Source: Lachnospiraceae bacterium (GTDB lineage: Bacteria; Bacillota; Clostridia; Lachnospirales; Lachnospiraceae). Taken from it: a stretch of DNA of 64,000 nucleotides. Position numbers and translations under genes: made by a program. This document shows positions 1 through 9,244 of the stretch, one piece after another (position 1 is the first letter of the stretch; every line of letters begins with the position of its first letter). The notes beneath the pieces are model-generated. The model did no database searches. It was not told where the DNA came from and saw only the letters and a program-made list of their open reading frames with translations. The DNA is taken from the NCBI GenBank assembly GCA_017539565.1, contig JAFYCS010000023.1:19471-83470 (forward strand). Direction: 5' to 3'.

Positions 1-3000
1 GCTCTCTACAGGATCGGTAACTTTAACGGTAAAGCTGACGGTCTTCCTGGAGCTGTCACCGTATGTACATTTAATGGTAGCAGTTCCCTTCTTGCCTGCT
101 ATAAGCTTCGCCCCGCCATCCGGAGTAGCCTCAACGCTTACTATCTTTGAATCACTGCTGGTAAAGGTAGAATCCAGCCCCAGATCATCCCCTTTATGAT
201 AACCATCTGCAAATACGACTATCTGCGTGGCATTATTCGATATAGTGATCTCATTCTTTGATATTGAAGCGGGATTCTTCGAAAAGAGTGTTAAGCTCTT
301 TATTCCGCCGTTTGCCTTTCTCTTGATCTGATAATAATCCTTTGTAAGTATCGTGTCTACGATAAGCTTATCGCAGGTGCCTTTGACTATCTCTATCTCA
401 AGAGGCTCTGATTGTTTCCCGTTTGCCATAGCAACAACGGTAAAAGTTTCACCGATCTCCGCTTTTTTCTTGCCGATCTTAAGTACACCGGTCAGCGGAT
501 CAAGGGTGACACCGTCAATTTTATCCTCCAGCAGCCACTTGACATCCTTTGTAGCGCTCTCCTTGGGTTCAAAATCCGTAGCTGTCAGAGTATAGCTCTT
601 CCCCCTGACAACCTGCTGGGGACCGTTGATCCTGAAACTGTCTATCCTGCGGTGAACGGTTACGGTTACGCTGGCAGCTTTTCCGGAGCCGTCCAGTGGT
701 GTACACTTTATGGTACATTTTCCGGCACCCACCGCCGTGATCGTAGCTTTTTTCCAGAACTCCTTATCTTCCCTGTCATCGCATGGTTCAACTATCGCAA
801 CGCTTTCATCCGAGCTGGACCAGTCGATAAGGTATTCGTTATGACGGATTTCATACCCGTTGACATCATTATATGTCTTAATGACCAGATCGTATGTTCC
901 CGCCTCATCATCACTGTATTCCAGGGTTTCCTTGCTGGTATTCAGTTTGATCTCCCCGACGGGATTAACACCGTTTAATACCTTGAATTCAACGGAGCAT
1001 TTGATCTCTTTGGGAGAAGTAGCCTTACACTGCACCGTAACATAACCGTCTTTTTTACCGTCGATCTTTGTACGCAGTACACCGTTCTGGCTTATGGATG
1101 CAGAGCATCCCACGGTATCAGTAACTGCCCAGGTGATAGTCTTTGTATCTATACCTGCCGCTTCATACCTCAGCGGTATATTATAGCCTGCGGGTATGCT
1201 GGGCATATCGCTGCCTTCTTCTTCATCCGGTATACCGGCGATCCTTAAGCTCATAGGCTTGCTTACCGCTTTGGGATCAATGGTAAATGTAACCGTTGTA
1301 GTCTTACTCATAACACCGATACCGGTTATTGCAGCCGCTGTCACGGTTACGGTCTTCTTTGCAGTCTTATCTTTATATATCGTGTTATATGAAATGGAAC
1401 CGGTATAGATCTCGCCATGTACCAGCTCACCGTTTTCAACCTTGGGCGCGGTACCGTCAAGACTGTATACAAGAACAGCATTACCGTTGCTGCCTTCCTT
1501 GCCGGCAAAGTTTCTTGACTTTAAGCTTATTGCACCGTCTCCGGGAACCACAAGGTTACTCTTGTTGCCGGTACCTGTAAATGTTGCAGAGATATTACCG
1601 AAACCGTCATTTAAGATAACTTCGGGATATCTGGTGTCACCTTTAAATATCTTTGCGGCACTGATTATGTTCTTCTCTGCTGTACCTGCTTCGATCAGAG
1701 CCTTCTCCATCTCGGCAGGTGACTTATGCCCGTTTACACTCATATACAATGCAGCCACGCCTGCAACAACTGAAGCCGCTGCAGAAGTGGAACTGCGCTT
1801 ATAATATGTTCCGCTCACACCAAGGGAAGCGATATCCACACCTGGAGCATAGATATCTACTACCGTGCCTGAATTTGAAAAGCTTGCTACACTGCCGTCC
1901 ATGTTGACAGCGCCTACGGAAATAACTCCGTCATAAGATGCGGGATAAGATTTTGCATTACTTCCCTCATCACCTGCACCGGAGATAACGGTAATGCCTG
2001 CCTTAACAGCCTTGCTGATAGCTTCCTGCTCAGCCTTAACATAGATAGATCCCATTCTGCCTGCGATCAGTGTATCCAGAAGGATGATGTCTACCTTCTC
2101 TCCCTCCGACTTGATATCCGCAAGTGAACTTATGGCAGTGGCGAGTGCTGCGCTGTTAACAACAGCATCGTCATCAGCCACTCTGATGCCCAGGATCCTT
2201 ACATTGGGAGCAATACCTACAGCAGGACGTCCGTTCTTCAGTCCGGCTGCAATGATACCTGCACTGTGAGTACCTTCACCGCTCACATCAACATTGGCAT
2301 ACTCCCCTACGACATTACATACTGCCCTTGAATTGTTTCCGTAATAATCCGCAAAATCCGGATGGGATGCATCCACGCCGCTGCCTATGACTGCAACGCG
2401 TACTCCGGTATTTCCGGTGGTAACGCCCCATGCTGCATAGGTACGTACCATTTCATGCATATACTGATAATTCTCATCCATGACATTAAGATACTGGTCA
2501 CCTTCGGGCCCGGTTGAATACCAGTCTCCCCAGACAGGCTCCTTGGGAACTGTCTTGCCTTCCTCATCATCATAGATCTCTTCGCCGCTTATGTCTTCGT
2601 CAGCCTGTGCAGCTTTCTTATAAATATAATCAGGCTCTACATCGTAAGAATTATACTTATCCATAGCAAGCGCCTGTGCCACACTGAGCTTATCAAGCGC
2701 TATCACGGCTATACCGGCTTCATGACTCACCAGGCTTCCGCCATAGTAAGCAGCCAGGGCCTCTGCTTCTGCCTCATCTTCGACTACGGCTACAAGTCTG
2801 CCTTCAACATAATCTTCACCGGCTACCAGTCCGTCCAGATCAGCTTCTTCATATACTACATCTTTATCTTCTGCATCATCACTGTCCTTTTCTGCAGTGG
2901 TGCTGTTATCAGATGCAGCATTTTCCTGTGCTTTATCTTCGGAGACGGCATCCGTCTCATCTTCATCCTGAATAAACTCAATGGCATAATCGTCATTGCC

Positions 3001-3102
3001 GGGCTCTGCCGTTCCCGCCGCCAGCACTTCGGGAGCCTGGCCCGCAAGCATAGCCACCGTCAGCAGTCCCGAAAGGACTCTTTTTACTTTCGTATAACGC
3101 AT
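1..3102 (-). CDS. Secreted subtilase-fold (S8) protein with Ig-like repeats, partial, probable pseudoprotease
   Basis: Open frame of 1034 codons from ATG at 3102 (TAGGAGGATT ribosome site just upstream) running off the left edge, so the C-terminus is missing. A signal peptide ends near residue 30 (VLA-A), followed by an acidic linker and a propeptide-like stretch (about 95-140). Residues 195-460 follow the subtilase fold: the motifs VAVIGSGVD, EGTHSAG, GAGDEG, YPASYDGVISVGAV, FSNSGTVVDIYAPGV and STSAAASVVAGVAAL lie in subtilase order and spacing. Against subtilisin, the catalytic Asp is Gly240, the catalytic His is Glu276 and the oxyanion Asn is Asp378; only Ser440 is kept. About 500-600 resembles a chitobiase-like beta domain (YSLDGTAP), then Ig-like (Big_2-type) repeats follow. 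It is probably an exported structural or binding protein rather than an active protease. Family fold is confident; function is inferred. Confidence 0.5.
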   Translation of the reverse strand, partial: MRYTKVKRVLSGLLTVAMLAGQAPEVLAAGTAEPGNDDYAIEFIQDEDETDAVSEDKAQENAASDNSTTAEKDSDDAEDKDVVYEEADLDGLVAGEDYVEGRLVAVVEDEAEAEALAAYYGGSLVSHEAGIAVIALDKLSVAQALAMDKYNSYDVEPDYIYKKAAQADEDISGEEIYDDEEGKTVPKEPVWGDWYSTGPEGDQYLNVMDENYQYMHEMVRTYAAWGVTTGNTGVRVAVIGSGVDASHPDFADYYGNNSRAVCNVVGEYANVDVSGEGTHSAGIIAAGLKNGRPAVGIAPNVRILGIRVADDDAVVNSAALATAISSLADIKSEGEKVDIILLDTLIAGRMGSIYVKAEQEAISKAVKAGITVISGAGDEGSNAKSYPASYDGVISVGAVNMDGSVASFSNSGTVVDIYAPGVDIASLGVSGTYYKRSSTSAAASVVAGVAALYMSVNGHKSPAEMEKALIEAGTAEKNIISAAKIFKGDTRYPEVILNDGFGNISATFTGTGNKSNLVVPGDGAISLKSRNFAGKEGSNGNAVLVYSLDGTAPKVENGELVHGEIYTGSISYNTIYKDKTAKKTVTVTAAAITGIGVMSKTTTVTFTIDPKAVSKPMSLRIAGIPDEEEGSDMPSIPAGYNIPLRYEAAGIDTKTITWAVTDTVGCSASISQNGVLRTKIDGKKDGYVTVQCKATSPKEIKCSVEFKVLNGVNPVGEIKLNTSKETLEYSDDEAGTYDLVIKTYNDVNGYEIRHNEYLIDWSSSDESVAIVEPCDDREDKEFWKKATITAVGAGKCTIKCTPLDGSGKAASVTVTVHRRIDSFRINGPQQVVRGKSYTLTATDFEPKESATKDVKWLLEDKIDGVTLDPLTGVLKIGKKKAEIGETFTVVAMANGKQSEPLEIEIVKGTCDKLIVDTILTKDYYQIKRKANGGIKSLTLFSKNPASISKNEITISNNATQIVVFADGYHKGDDLGLDSTFTSSDSKIVSVEATPDGGAKLIAGKKGTATIKCTYGDSSRKTVSFTVKVTDPVES

Positions 3103-3134
3103 GTTCTTCAAATCCTCCTAACAGTAAATAAAAA

Positions 3135-3180
3135 ATGGTATAATGCGCCTGGTTAACATAATCAGAAAACATTATACCAT
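3135..3180 (-). promoter_or_regulatory. Perfect 11-bp inverted repeat with -10-like cores, between the UPF0210 operon and the S8 gene
   Basis: ATGGTATAATG at 3135-3145 and CATTATACCAT at 3170-3180 form a perfect inverted repeat with a 24-base spacer. Read on the minus strand, the right arm carries an extended -10 (TGGTATAAT) suited to the S8 gene. The left arm is followed on the minus strand by a T run, so the whole could instead act as an AT-rich terminator for the UPF0210 operon ending at 3235. No good -35 was found. Confidence 0.5.
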
Positions 3181-3234
3181 ATATTTTGTTTTTGAAAAGG
3201 GGTAAATTTCTAAATATTGTGGTTTACACCCGTT

Positions 3235-4599
3235 TCAGTTTTTGAAGCTGTGTATAGGAGCGGGTATACGTCCCTGCCTGTTAACGAAGTCATCACACTT
3301 AAATGTATTGACAGGCATTATCGGTGCATAGCCAAGAAGCCCGCCAAACTCAACCCTGTCTCCTACTTTCTTTCCGACGGCAGGGATAAGACGGACAGCT
3401 GTGGTCTTCTGGTTAACCATGCCCAATGCCATTTCATCCGCAATGATACCGCTTATGGTAGATGCCTGAGTATCACCGGGAACAGCTATCATATCAAGGC
3501 CGACGGAACATACACAGGTCATTGCCTCCAGCTTCTCAAGTGTAAGTGCTCCTGCTTCAACAGCCTCTATCATGCCCTGATCCTCACTGACAGGGATAAA
3601 CGCACCGCTCAGACCGCCCACATATGACGATGCCATTACACCGCCCTTCTTAACCTGATCGTTTAACAGTGCCAGCGCCGCCGTGGTACCGGGCGCCCCG
3701 GGCTGCTCAAGTCCTATCTCTTTAAGTATATCTGCTACGGAATCCCCAACTGCCGGCGTAGGCGCAAGGCTCAGATCGATTATACCGAAAGGAACATCCA
3801 GCATCCTGGACGCTTCCTTGGCAACCAGCTGTCCTACTCGTGTAACCTTAAATGCCGTCTTCTTTATCGTCTCACAAAGCACCTCAAAGCTCTCGCCCCT
3901 GACACTTTCGAGGGCGGTCTTAACTACGCCCGGACCGCTGACACCCACATTGATCACGCGGTCTGCTTCGGTTACGCCGTGGAAAGCTCCGGCCATGAAG
4001 GGGTTATCATCGGGTGCATTACAGAATACCACCAGCTTTGCACAGCCAAGCGAATCCTTTTCTTTGGTATTCTCTGCCGTCTGCTTTATCACTTCGCCCA
4101 TCAGGCGCACCGCATCCATATTGATACCCGTCTTTGTGGATCCCAGATTTACGGAAGAGCATACCATTTCAGTCTCGGATAACGCCCTGGGTATAGAGCG
4201 GATCAGCATCTCATCAGCTGCAGTCATCCCCTTGCTGACAAGCGCGGAATATCCGCCTATGAAGTTAACGCCAACAGTCTTTGCAGCCTCATCCAGTGTA
4301 TGCGCGATCTGTGCAAAATCCCCCGGTGTCCTGCAGGCAGCAGCGCCTATGAGCGCTATTGGCGTAACAGAGATACGCTTGTTAACGATGGGTATCGCAT
4401 ACTTACGCTCAATCTCTCTTCCGGTGTGTACCAGGTCCTTTGCGGATGTTGTTATCTTATCGTAGATCTTGCTCTTAAGCTTCTCAAGGTCACTGTCTAT
4501 GCAGTCCAGCAGGCTGATACCCATTGTGATGGTACGCACATCCAGATTTTCCTTTTCGATCATCGTATTGGTCTCAACGACCTCGTGTATATTGATCAT
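3235..4599 (-). CDS. UPF0210 / PFL family protein (DUF711)
   Basis: A 454-residue protein matching the UPF0210 (PFL-like) family over its full usual length. The start [11 protein letters not shown], the segment [14 protein letters not shown], the Gly-rich [13 protein letters not shown] and the motif [14 protein letters not shown] are recognisable family features. Biochemical function of the family is not established to my knowledge; structural kinship to pyruvate-formate-lyase-like barrels underlies the name. The ATG has AAGGGG upstream. It follows the ACT-domain gene by 12 bases, the conserved pairing seen in many Firmicutes, which suggests the ACT protein senses a small ligand for it. Confidence 0.5.
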   Translation of the reverse strand: MINIHEVVETNTMIEKENLDVRTITMGISLLDCIDSDLEKLKSKIYDKITTSAKDLVHTGREIERKYAIPIVNKRISVTPIALIGAAACRTPGDFAQIAHTLDEAAKTVGVNFIGGYSALVSKGMTAADEMLIRSIPRALSETEMVCSSVNLGSTKTGINMDAVRLMGEVIKQTAENTKEKDSLGCAKLVVFCNAPDDNPFMAGAFHGVTEADRVINVGVSGPGVVKTALESVRGESFEVLCETIKKTAFKVTRVGQLVAKEASRMLDVPFGIIDLSLAPTPAVGDSVADILKEIGLEQPGAPGTTAALALLNDQVKKGGVMASSYVGGLSGAFIPVSEDQGMIEAVEAGALTLEKLEAMTCVCSVGLDMIAVPGDTQASTISGIIADEMALGMVNQKTTAVRLIPAVGKKVGDRVEFGGLLGYAPIMPVNTFKCDDFVNRQGRIPAPIHSFKN

Positions 4600-4611
4600 G
4601 TCCTGTACCCC

Positions 4612-4884
4612 TTAAATTCTGTGCATGGAATTAAAAATCTCTTCCCTCTGGCACTTGATGACAACACCTATCTCCTCGCCTATCTGCGCCAGCTCATCGG
4701 CTATGGTATCAAAAGCCTTTTCCGAACCGGATATATCGGCTATCATCATCATGTTGAAATACTCCTGGACTATTGTCTGTGATATATCCAGTATATTAAC
4801 CCTGTTATTTGCCAGATAGGTACATACTTTGGCTATGATACCTACCGTATCCTTTCCTACTACCGTGATTATAGTTTTTTTCAT
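4612..4884 (-). CDS. ACT domain protein (UPF0237 type)
   Basis: A 90-residue stand-alone ACT domain. The start MKKTIITVVGKDTVGIIAKV is chosen because a GGGAGG site lies 7 bases upstream of the ATG at 4884; a longer reading to 4920 has no such support. The Gly-rich turn GKDTVG and the NILDISQTI strand are typical of UPF0237/GcvR-like ACT proteins, which bind amino acids or related small ligands. It is the first gene of a two-gene unit with the UPF0210 protein, 12 bases downstream. Confidence 0.5.
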   Translation of the reverse strand: MKKTIITVVGKDTVGIIAKVCTYLANNRVNILDISQTIVQEYFNMMMIADISGSEKAFDTIADELAQIGEEIGVVIKCQREEIFNSMHRI

Positions 4885-4928
4885 TTTACTCCTCCCTGTT
4901 AATATCCTTTGCTTTGCCAAGGATCATA

Positions 4929-5726
4929 TTATAATTCAATGCACTCCGAAGGTACATCCCTTTTTGCGATATCTATAGGGAAATCGTCCCCGCGCCAGGT
5001 GGTATCGCTCATTTCCACCTCCATACGCACAGCCTCATAAGCCAGCTCAGGCATATTATTCTCATGACTTAAATGGCTTAAAAAGATCCTCTGCATTTTA
5101 TCATTAAGAAGCTTTGTTAACAGCCTTCCTGAGGATTCATTGGAAAGATGCCCCCTCCTGCCTAATATGCGCTGCTTTAATACATAAGGATAACGTCCGG
5201 TCTGCAGCATTCGCACATCATGATTTGCTTCCAGATATACGGCAGACAGGCCGCTTAAATAGTTTATTATACGTTCGTCATATTCCCCAAGGTCCGTGAC
5301 CACGGCTGTCTTTATATCCCCGTATCCGAAGCGGTATGCCACCGGATCTGCAGCATCATGAGAGATGCTGATGGAGCTGATATTGATATCCTTGATACTG
5401 AAACTCTCACCCGCATTAATGGGTATGAACGCTTCCCAGTCCACCTTTCCCATGCATTTATCATGTTTCATTGCTTCTATGGTCAGAGGTGTCGCGTATA
5501 CATTAAGCCCGTATCTGCGCTGCATCACCCCCAGGCCGCTTATATGATCGGAGTGTTCATGTGTAACAAGTATACCGTCCAGATCATTGCCTGATATTCC
5601 TACATTGTTCAACGCTTCTTCTATGCGCTTTCCGCTGATCCCTGCATCCACCAGAAGATGTGTGTTATCACTTCCCACATAAATGGAATTGCCGCTGCTT
5701 CCGCTGGATATGCTCATCATCCTCAT
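4929..5726 (-). CDS. MBL-fold metallo-hydrolase, WalJ/YycJ type
   Basis: A 265-residue metallo-beta-lactamase-fold protein. The start MRMMSISSGSSGNS is preferred: it lies 2 bases after the stop of the upstream gene and has AAGGTGG about 10 bases upstream, while a GTG at 5741 would overlap that gene. The metal motif THEHSDHISG (HxHxDH) and later EANHDVRML and SHLSHENN give a full set of metal ligands. The relatives YycJ/WalJ are linked to cell-wall/division coordination and to DNA repair nuclease-like activity; the exact reaction is unsettled. Tight coupling to the FtsA-like gene upstream supports a division-related role, by inference. Confidence 0.5.
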   Translation of the reverse strand: MRMMSISSGSSGNSIYVGSDNTHLLVDAGISGKRIEEALNNVGISGNDLDGILVTHEHSDHISGLGVMQRRYGLNVYATPLTIEAMKHDKCMGKVDWEAFIPINAGESFSIKDINISSISISHDAADPVAYRFGYGDIKTAVVTDLGEYDERIINYLSGLSAVYLEANHDVRMLQTGRYPYVLKQRILGRRGHLSNESSGRLLTKLLNDKMQRIFLSHLSHENNMPELAYEAVRMEVEMSDTTWRGDDFPIDIAKRDVPSECIEL

Positions 5727-5728
5727 TT

Positions 5729-7846
5729 TCAGTTTTCCCACCTTATAACTATTTCCGCCCCGTTATCAATGGGCTCCATATATTCAGCCTTATGGCCGTT
5801 CAGATCGGTGATAAGTCTGGTCCCCTTAACATTCTGAAGGTCAAAGTCTATATAATCAAATACATCCACAAATACATATTCATTTTTGCCTGACATCTGT
5901 ATGCTCTTTCCGTTGACGTTGACTCTGATGGACCGGCTGATGATCCTTTTACGGGACGGTACAGGTTTCTTTGATACCTTTTCTACCTTTTCAGGCTCTT
6001 CTGCCTTTTCGGTTTCTTCGTCCTTTTCCGTTTCCTCTGTATCAGCCTCTTCTTCATCCTCATCCGGAGCTGCGCTGTTTGTTACTGTCTGCTTTTTTAT
6101 TCCCCACTTTATATTAAAGTTCTCATAAACCTTTGTGTCGTCATCGGCCACTTCGTTGTTTACGAGTATTTCAACGCCTTCTTCAAGGGTCACGTCCATA
6201 AAACGTTTAACCTGAGCCACGGTATAGTGGTCACACATCTCTATCTCATCGCCGTCCTGCACCTCATAGTATTCGGTCTTTTCTTCACCGTTAACCATGG
6301 CTATCCTGGGCAGCAGTATACGGCTTCCGTTGACTTTGACTGCGATCATGGACTTAAATTCCGGAAGTTCGGATATCTTAAGCTTTGCCGGTTCTCCGGC
6401 AGTGCTTTCTTCCACAACGATGACATCATTGGCACGTATAGGAGTATGCATATCGGCTTCTTCACCGTTTACGGTGATCTTTGCCGCTTCTCCCAGGCTT
6501 CCGCGCTTAAAGCCCTTCTTGCCGTTGATCATATAGTTTATCTCCCTTCCCCTTCTGGGAAAAAGACCGTCATTCGGGAAGTTTGCATGCATGGCTGCAT
6601 CAACAACAGCCAGATTGCCGCTGTCATATATCTTTATATGTTCTTCATTAAAGCTTACATATATAAAATTATTACTCTGATCGTAATAATTCAGGCAGAT
6701 ACCGATAGGTGTTACCAGAAGAGAGTCCTTCTTTACATCCTCATCCTTAAAGCGTATCTTCCCCATAACCTCTTCACCGCGTACCGCCACACGCTCTGCC
6801 ACGATACCCAGATGTTCGGAGAGTTTCCTGGTATAACCCTCTATACGGCCTCCGCCGCCTACAACAAACACTGCGCTCACGGGTTTACCGCCGTTAAGCT
6901 CCATAAATTTTTCGCCTACAAGACCGGTCATATCATCGATCTGGTCCTGTATCATGTCCAGAACAGCCTGCTTCTCTATCTTCTGAGGCAGACCCATTAT
7001 GTCATTGTATTCGATAACATCGGCTGTCTCTATACCGCGTTTGATCTGCTCTGCGGTATTAAAATCAACAAGGCAGGCTTTTGCTATGGTCTCCGTAAGA
7101 GAATCACCAGCTACAGGTATCATTCCGTAGGCTATGATACAGCCGTCTTTGGTTATACAGATATCGGAAGTTCCTGCACCGACGTCCACGAGTCCTATAT
7201 TGAGCATACGGTACATCTCGGGAATAGCCACAGATATTGCGGCGATAGGCTCCAGTGTAAGATTTACGACCCTTAATCCCGCAAGTTCCACAGCTTTATA
7301 CAGACCGTCTACCACTTCGTCGGGAAGGAAAGTTGCGATCATATCTGCGCCGATACTGCGCGCTTTATGGTTTTCCAGGTTGCCTATCTGGTAATCGTTC
7401 AGATAATAACGTATTATGGAATTACCGACACAATAGAAATGAAGGCCGGAAGTATTTTTCTCCACAAAAGCGGCATAGGCTTTCTCTATGCCCATAGATG
7501 TCAGATGTGCCACATCTTCGGAAGTTATGGTCTTTTCCTTATCAAGCTCCCAGTCGATATGTACCTCCACGGTTTCAAGGACACGGCCTGCCGCGGCTAT
7601 ACAGACATCGGTAAGTTTAAGATCCAGCTTCTTTTCTAACGCATGCTTAACCTGGCTGATGGTATTCCCCACCTGGGCTATGTCATGTATCTGTCCGTCC
7701 AGCATGGCCCTGGTCTCGTGCTCCTTTGTTTCCTGAGCCAGGATATTAAAGATATCGCCTTCACGGAAACCGACGGTTCCGACTATGCTCCTGGTACCTA
7801 TATCCAGGCCAAAAACCAGATTTCCCTGTCCTTTTGCTTCTGCCAT
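5729..7846 (-). CDS. FtsA-like actin-fold ATPase with long C-terminal extension
   Basis: A 705-residue protein whose first 370 residues are an FtsA/PilM-type actin fold: phosphate-1 motif LDIGTRSIVG (14-23), phosphate-2 DVGAGTSD (221-228) and adenosine motif VVGGGGRIEG (about 331-340). True FtsA is about 410-440 residues and ends in an amphipathic membrane helix; here several small beta-rich modules with NGEE/VNGxx patterns follow instead, interrupted by a Glu/Asp/Lys-rich stretch (about 590-630). It is therefore a paralog or distant member, perhaps a scaffold in division or envelope assembly. The ATG at 7846 has GTGAGGCG upstream. No membrane segment is visible. It is followed, 2 bases after its stop, by the WalJ-type gene. 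Confidence 0.5.
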   Translation of the reverse strand: MAEAKGQGNLVFGLDIGTRSIVGTVGFREGDIFNILAQETKEHETRAMLDGQIHDIAQVGNTISQVKHALEKKLDLKLTDVCIAAAGRVLETVEVHIDWELDKEKTITSEDVAHLTSMGIEKAYAAFVEKNTSGLHFYCVGNSIIRYYLNDYQIGNLENHKARSIGADMIATFLPDEVVDGLYKAVELAGLRVVNLTLEPIAAISVAIPEMYRMLNIGLVDVGAGTSDICITKDGCIIAYGMIPVAGDSLTETIAKACLVDFNTAEQIKRGIETADVIEYNDIMGLPQKIEKQAVLDMIQDQIDDMTGLVGEKFMELNGGKPVSAVFVVGGGGRIEGYTRKLSEHLGIVAERVAVRGEEVMGKIRFKDEDVKKDSLLVTPIGICLNYYDQSNNFIYVSFNEEHIKIYDSGNLAVVDAAMHANFPNDGLFPRRGREINYMINGKKGFKRGSLGEAAKITVNGEEADMHTPIRANDVIVVEESTAGEPAKLKISELPEFKSMIAVKVNGSRILLPRIAMVNGEEKTEYYEVQDGDEIEMCDHYTVAQVKRFMDVTLEEGVEILVNNEVADDDTKVYENFNIKWGIKKQTVTNSAAPDEDEEEADTEETEKDEETEKAEEPEKVEKVSKKPVPSRKRIISRSIRVNVNGKSIQMSGKNEYVFVDVFDYIDFDLQNVKGTRLITDLNGHKAEYMEPIDNGAEIVIRWEN

Positions 7847-7870
7847 ATCTTACGCCTCACATAATGAATC

Positions 7871-7897
7871 GGTGGCCATACACCATGCACAGCCACC
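7871..7897 (-). other. Short inverted repeat in the leader of the FtsA-like gene
   Basis: GGTGGC at 7871-7876 and GCCACC at 7892-7897 can form a 6-bp stem with a 15-base loop, directly upstream of the FtsA-like gene within the 7847-7984 intergenic stretch. It has no adjacent T run on the minus strand. No clear promoter was identified in this gap. Function unknown. Confidence 0.5.
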
Positions 7898-7984
7898 TTA
7901 TATATTAACATAATGTTTTTATTTTTACCATATTTTTTTCCGCGGTCCGACGTCCTTCCGGCTCAGGCTATATATGTTACGGTT

Positions 7985-9244
7985 TTATTTTTTCCCGTTC
8001 AGTATATTGATCAGTTCCTCGCGGTCACCGTAATCCGGCATCTTATCACCCTGCTTTGCAAACTCTGAAGAAAGCACATAACGTTCTTCACCGTCACATA
8101 CCGAAACATACTTTTCATATTCACCGGCACTTAGCTTTCTGACCCCCAGATAATACTCTACAGAAGGATTTCCGTCTTCATCCAAAAGCTGCTCTCCGCT
8201 TTCTTCATCATACACCTCATACCATGACAGGTTTCTGCAGAACAGCCCTCCGTTTTCCACACGGTAGAACACCTTGCTGCCGTATTCGCCTTCCGGCGCA
8301 TCCTGCTCCTGTACCAGCAGTCCGCGTTCCGGATAATAGTAACTGGGCCCGAATGGCAGAAAGAATGCTCCTCCGAAAAACACTATATCCCCGTTCCAGC
8401 TTATTAACGAAACACTTTTTCCTTCTTTTTCCAGAGCCAGTACTATCGGTCCTTCAGGTCCGTCAACAAGGCTGAAACGGTCATATTCAAAGGTCGTATA
8501 TCTTGATATCTCCTGCGTATACCCGTTCCAAAGGATATCGGTATAGGCGTATTCCGGTTTTTCGTAATACTGCACCTCAAGATTATCCATCAGTTTAATG
8601 TATGTGGTGCTCTCCACCCAGCTCCACAGATCATCAGACGGTATCAGTTCCTGTTCTTTCAGGTGGTATTCGGCCGCCTCCGTTTCTTTACCGTCTATCT
8701 TATATCTGTATTGTCCGCTTTCTTCATAAACTTTATCTTCTACGGTCAGAGTACTGATAAGTTTCCACTGCTCGTTTTCTACGGAATAATACCTGCAGGT
8801 GTAACCGGAGCTGTTGCCCTCATAGAGAGACATCATATTTGTTTTTTCCGAATAATCCAAAGCACAGCTGATGCCTTCCACGCCGCCTGCCGTAACAGCA
8901 TTTACCTCATCGCCGTTTATTGTGAGCACAGCCATAAATGTATCGTCATATCTGTTGCATATCAGCTCAGGTATATCATCATCATCTACATAGACATAAC
9001 AGTATTCAAGATCCTGCGGATATTCGAGCACCCCGGCGCAGCCGTTCTCAAGGTAATCCTTATATATCTTCTTCCATTCAGGCAAAACGGCACTGACTGC
9101 CGTATCCTCCGGTACGGAAGTAGGGCTGGGGATCACTTCCATCGGTTTGTTCTCATCGGCATTTACAGGTCTTTCGCAGCCCGCCAGATTAAAAACAGTT
9201 ATACAGGCTATCGCTGTAACGATCCTTTTTCCCGGATGTCTCAT
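7985..9244 (-). CDS. Secreted lipoprotein of unknown function
   Basis: A 419-residue protein with a lipoprotein signal (FNLAGC, Cys at about residue 23), then a Pro/Ser/Thr spacer. The rest has no family I recognise; it contains patterns such as YVYVDDDDIPELICN, which occurs in Clostridia lipoproteins and resembles a metal-binding or repeat element. The ATG overlaps the stop of the upstream CAP-domain gene as ATGA (9241-9244), so the two are very likely translated together. It is probably membrane-anchored on the outer face and partners the CAP protein; this is inference. Confidence 0.5.
   Translation of the reverse strand: MRHPGKRIVTAIACITVFNLAGCERPVNADENKPMEVIPSPTSVPEDTAVSAVLPEWKKIYKDYLENGCAGVLEYPQDLEYCYVYVDDDDIPELICNRYDDTFMAVLTINGDEVNAVTAGGVEGISCALDYSEKTNMMSLYEGNSSGYTCRYYSVENEQWKLISTLTVEDKVYEESGQYRYKIDGKETEAAEYHLKEQELIPSDDLWSWVESTTYIKLMDNLEVQYYEKPEYAYTDILWNGYTQEISRYTTFEYDRFSLVDGPEGPIVLALEKEGKSVSLISWNGDIVFFGGAFFLPFGPSYYYPERGLLVQEQDAPEGEYGSKVFYRVENGGLFCRNLSWYEVYDEESGEQLLDEDGNPSVEYYLGVRKLSAGEYEKYVSVCDGEERYVLSSEFAKQGDKMPDYGDREELINILNGKK

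Noticed and set aside
6227..7276. Long plus-strand open frame of 349 codons
   Set aside because: It is antisense to the FtsA-like gene, which has clear motifs; the reading has biased composition and no ribosome site.
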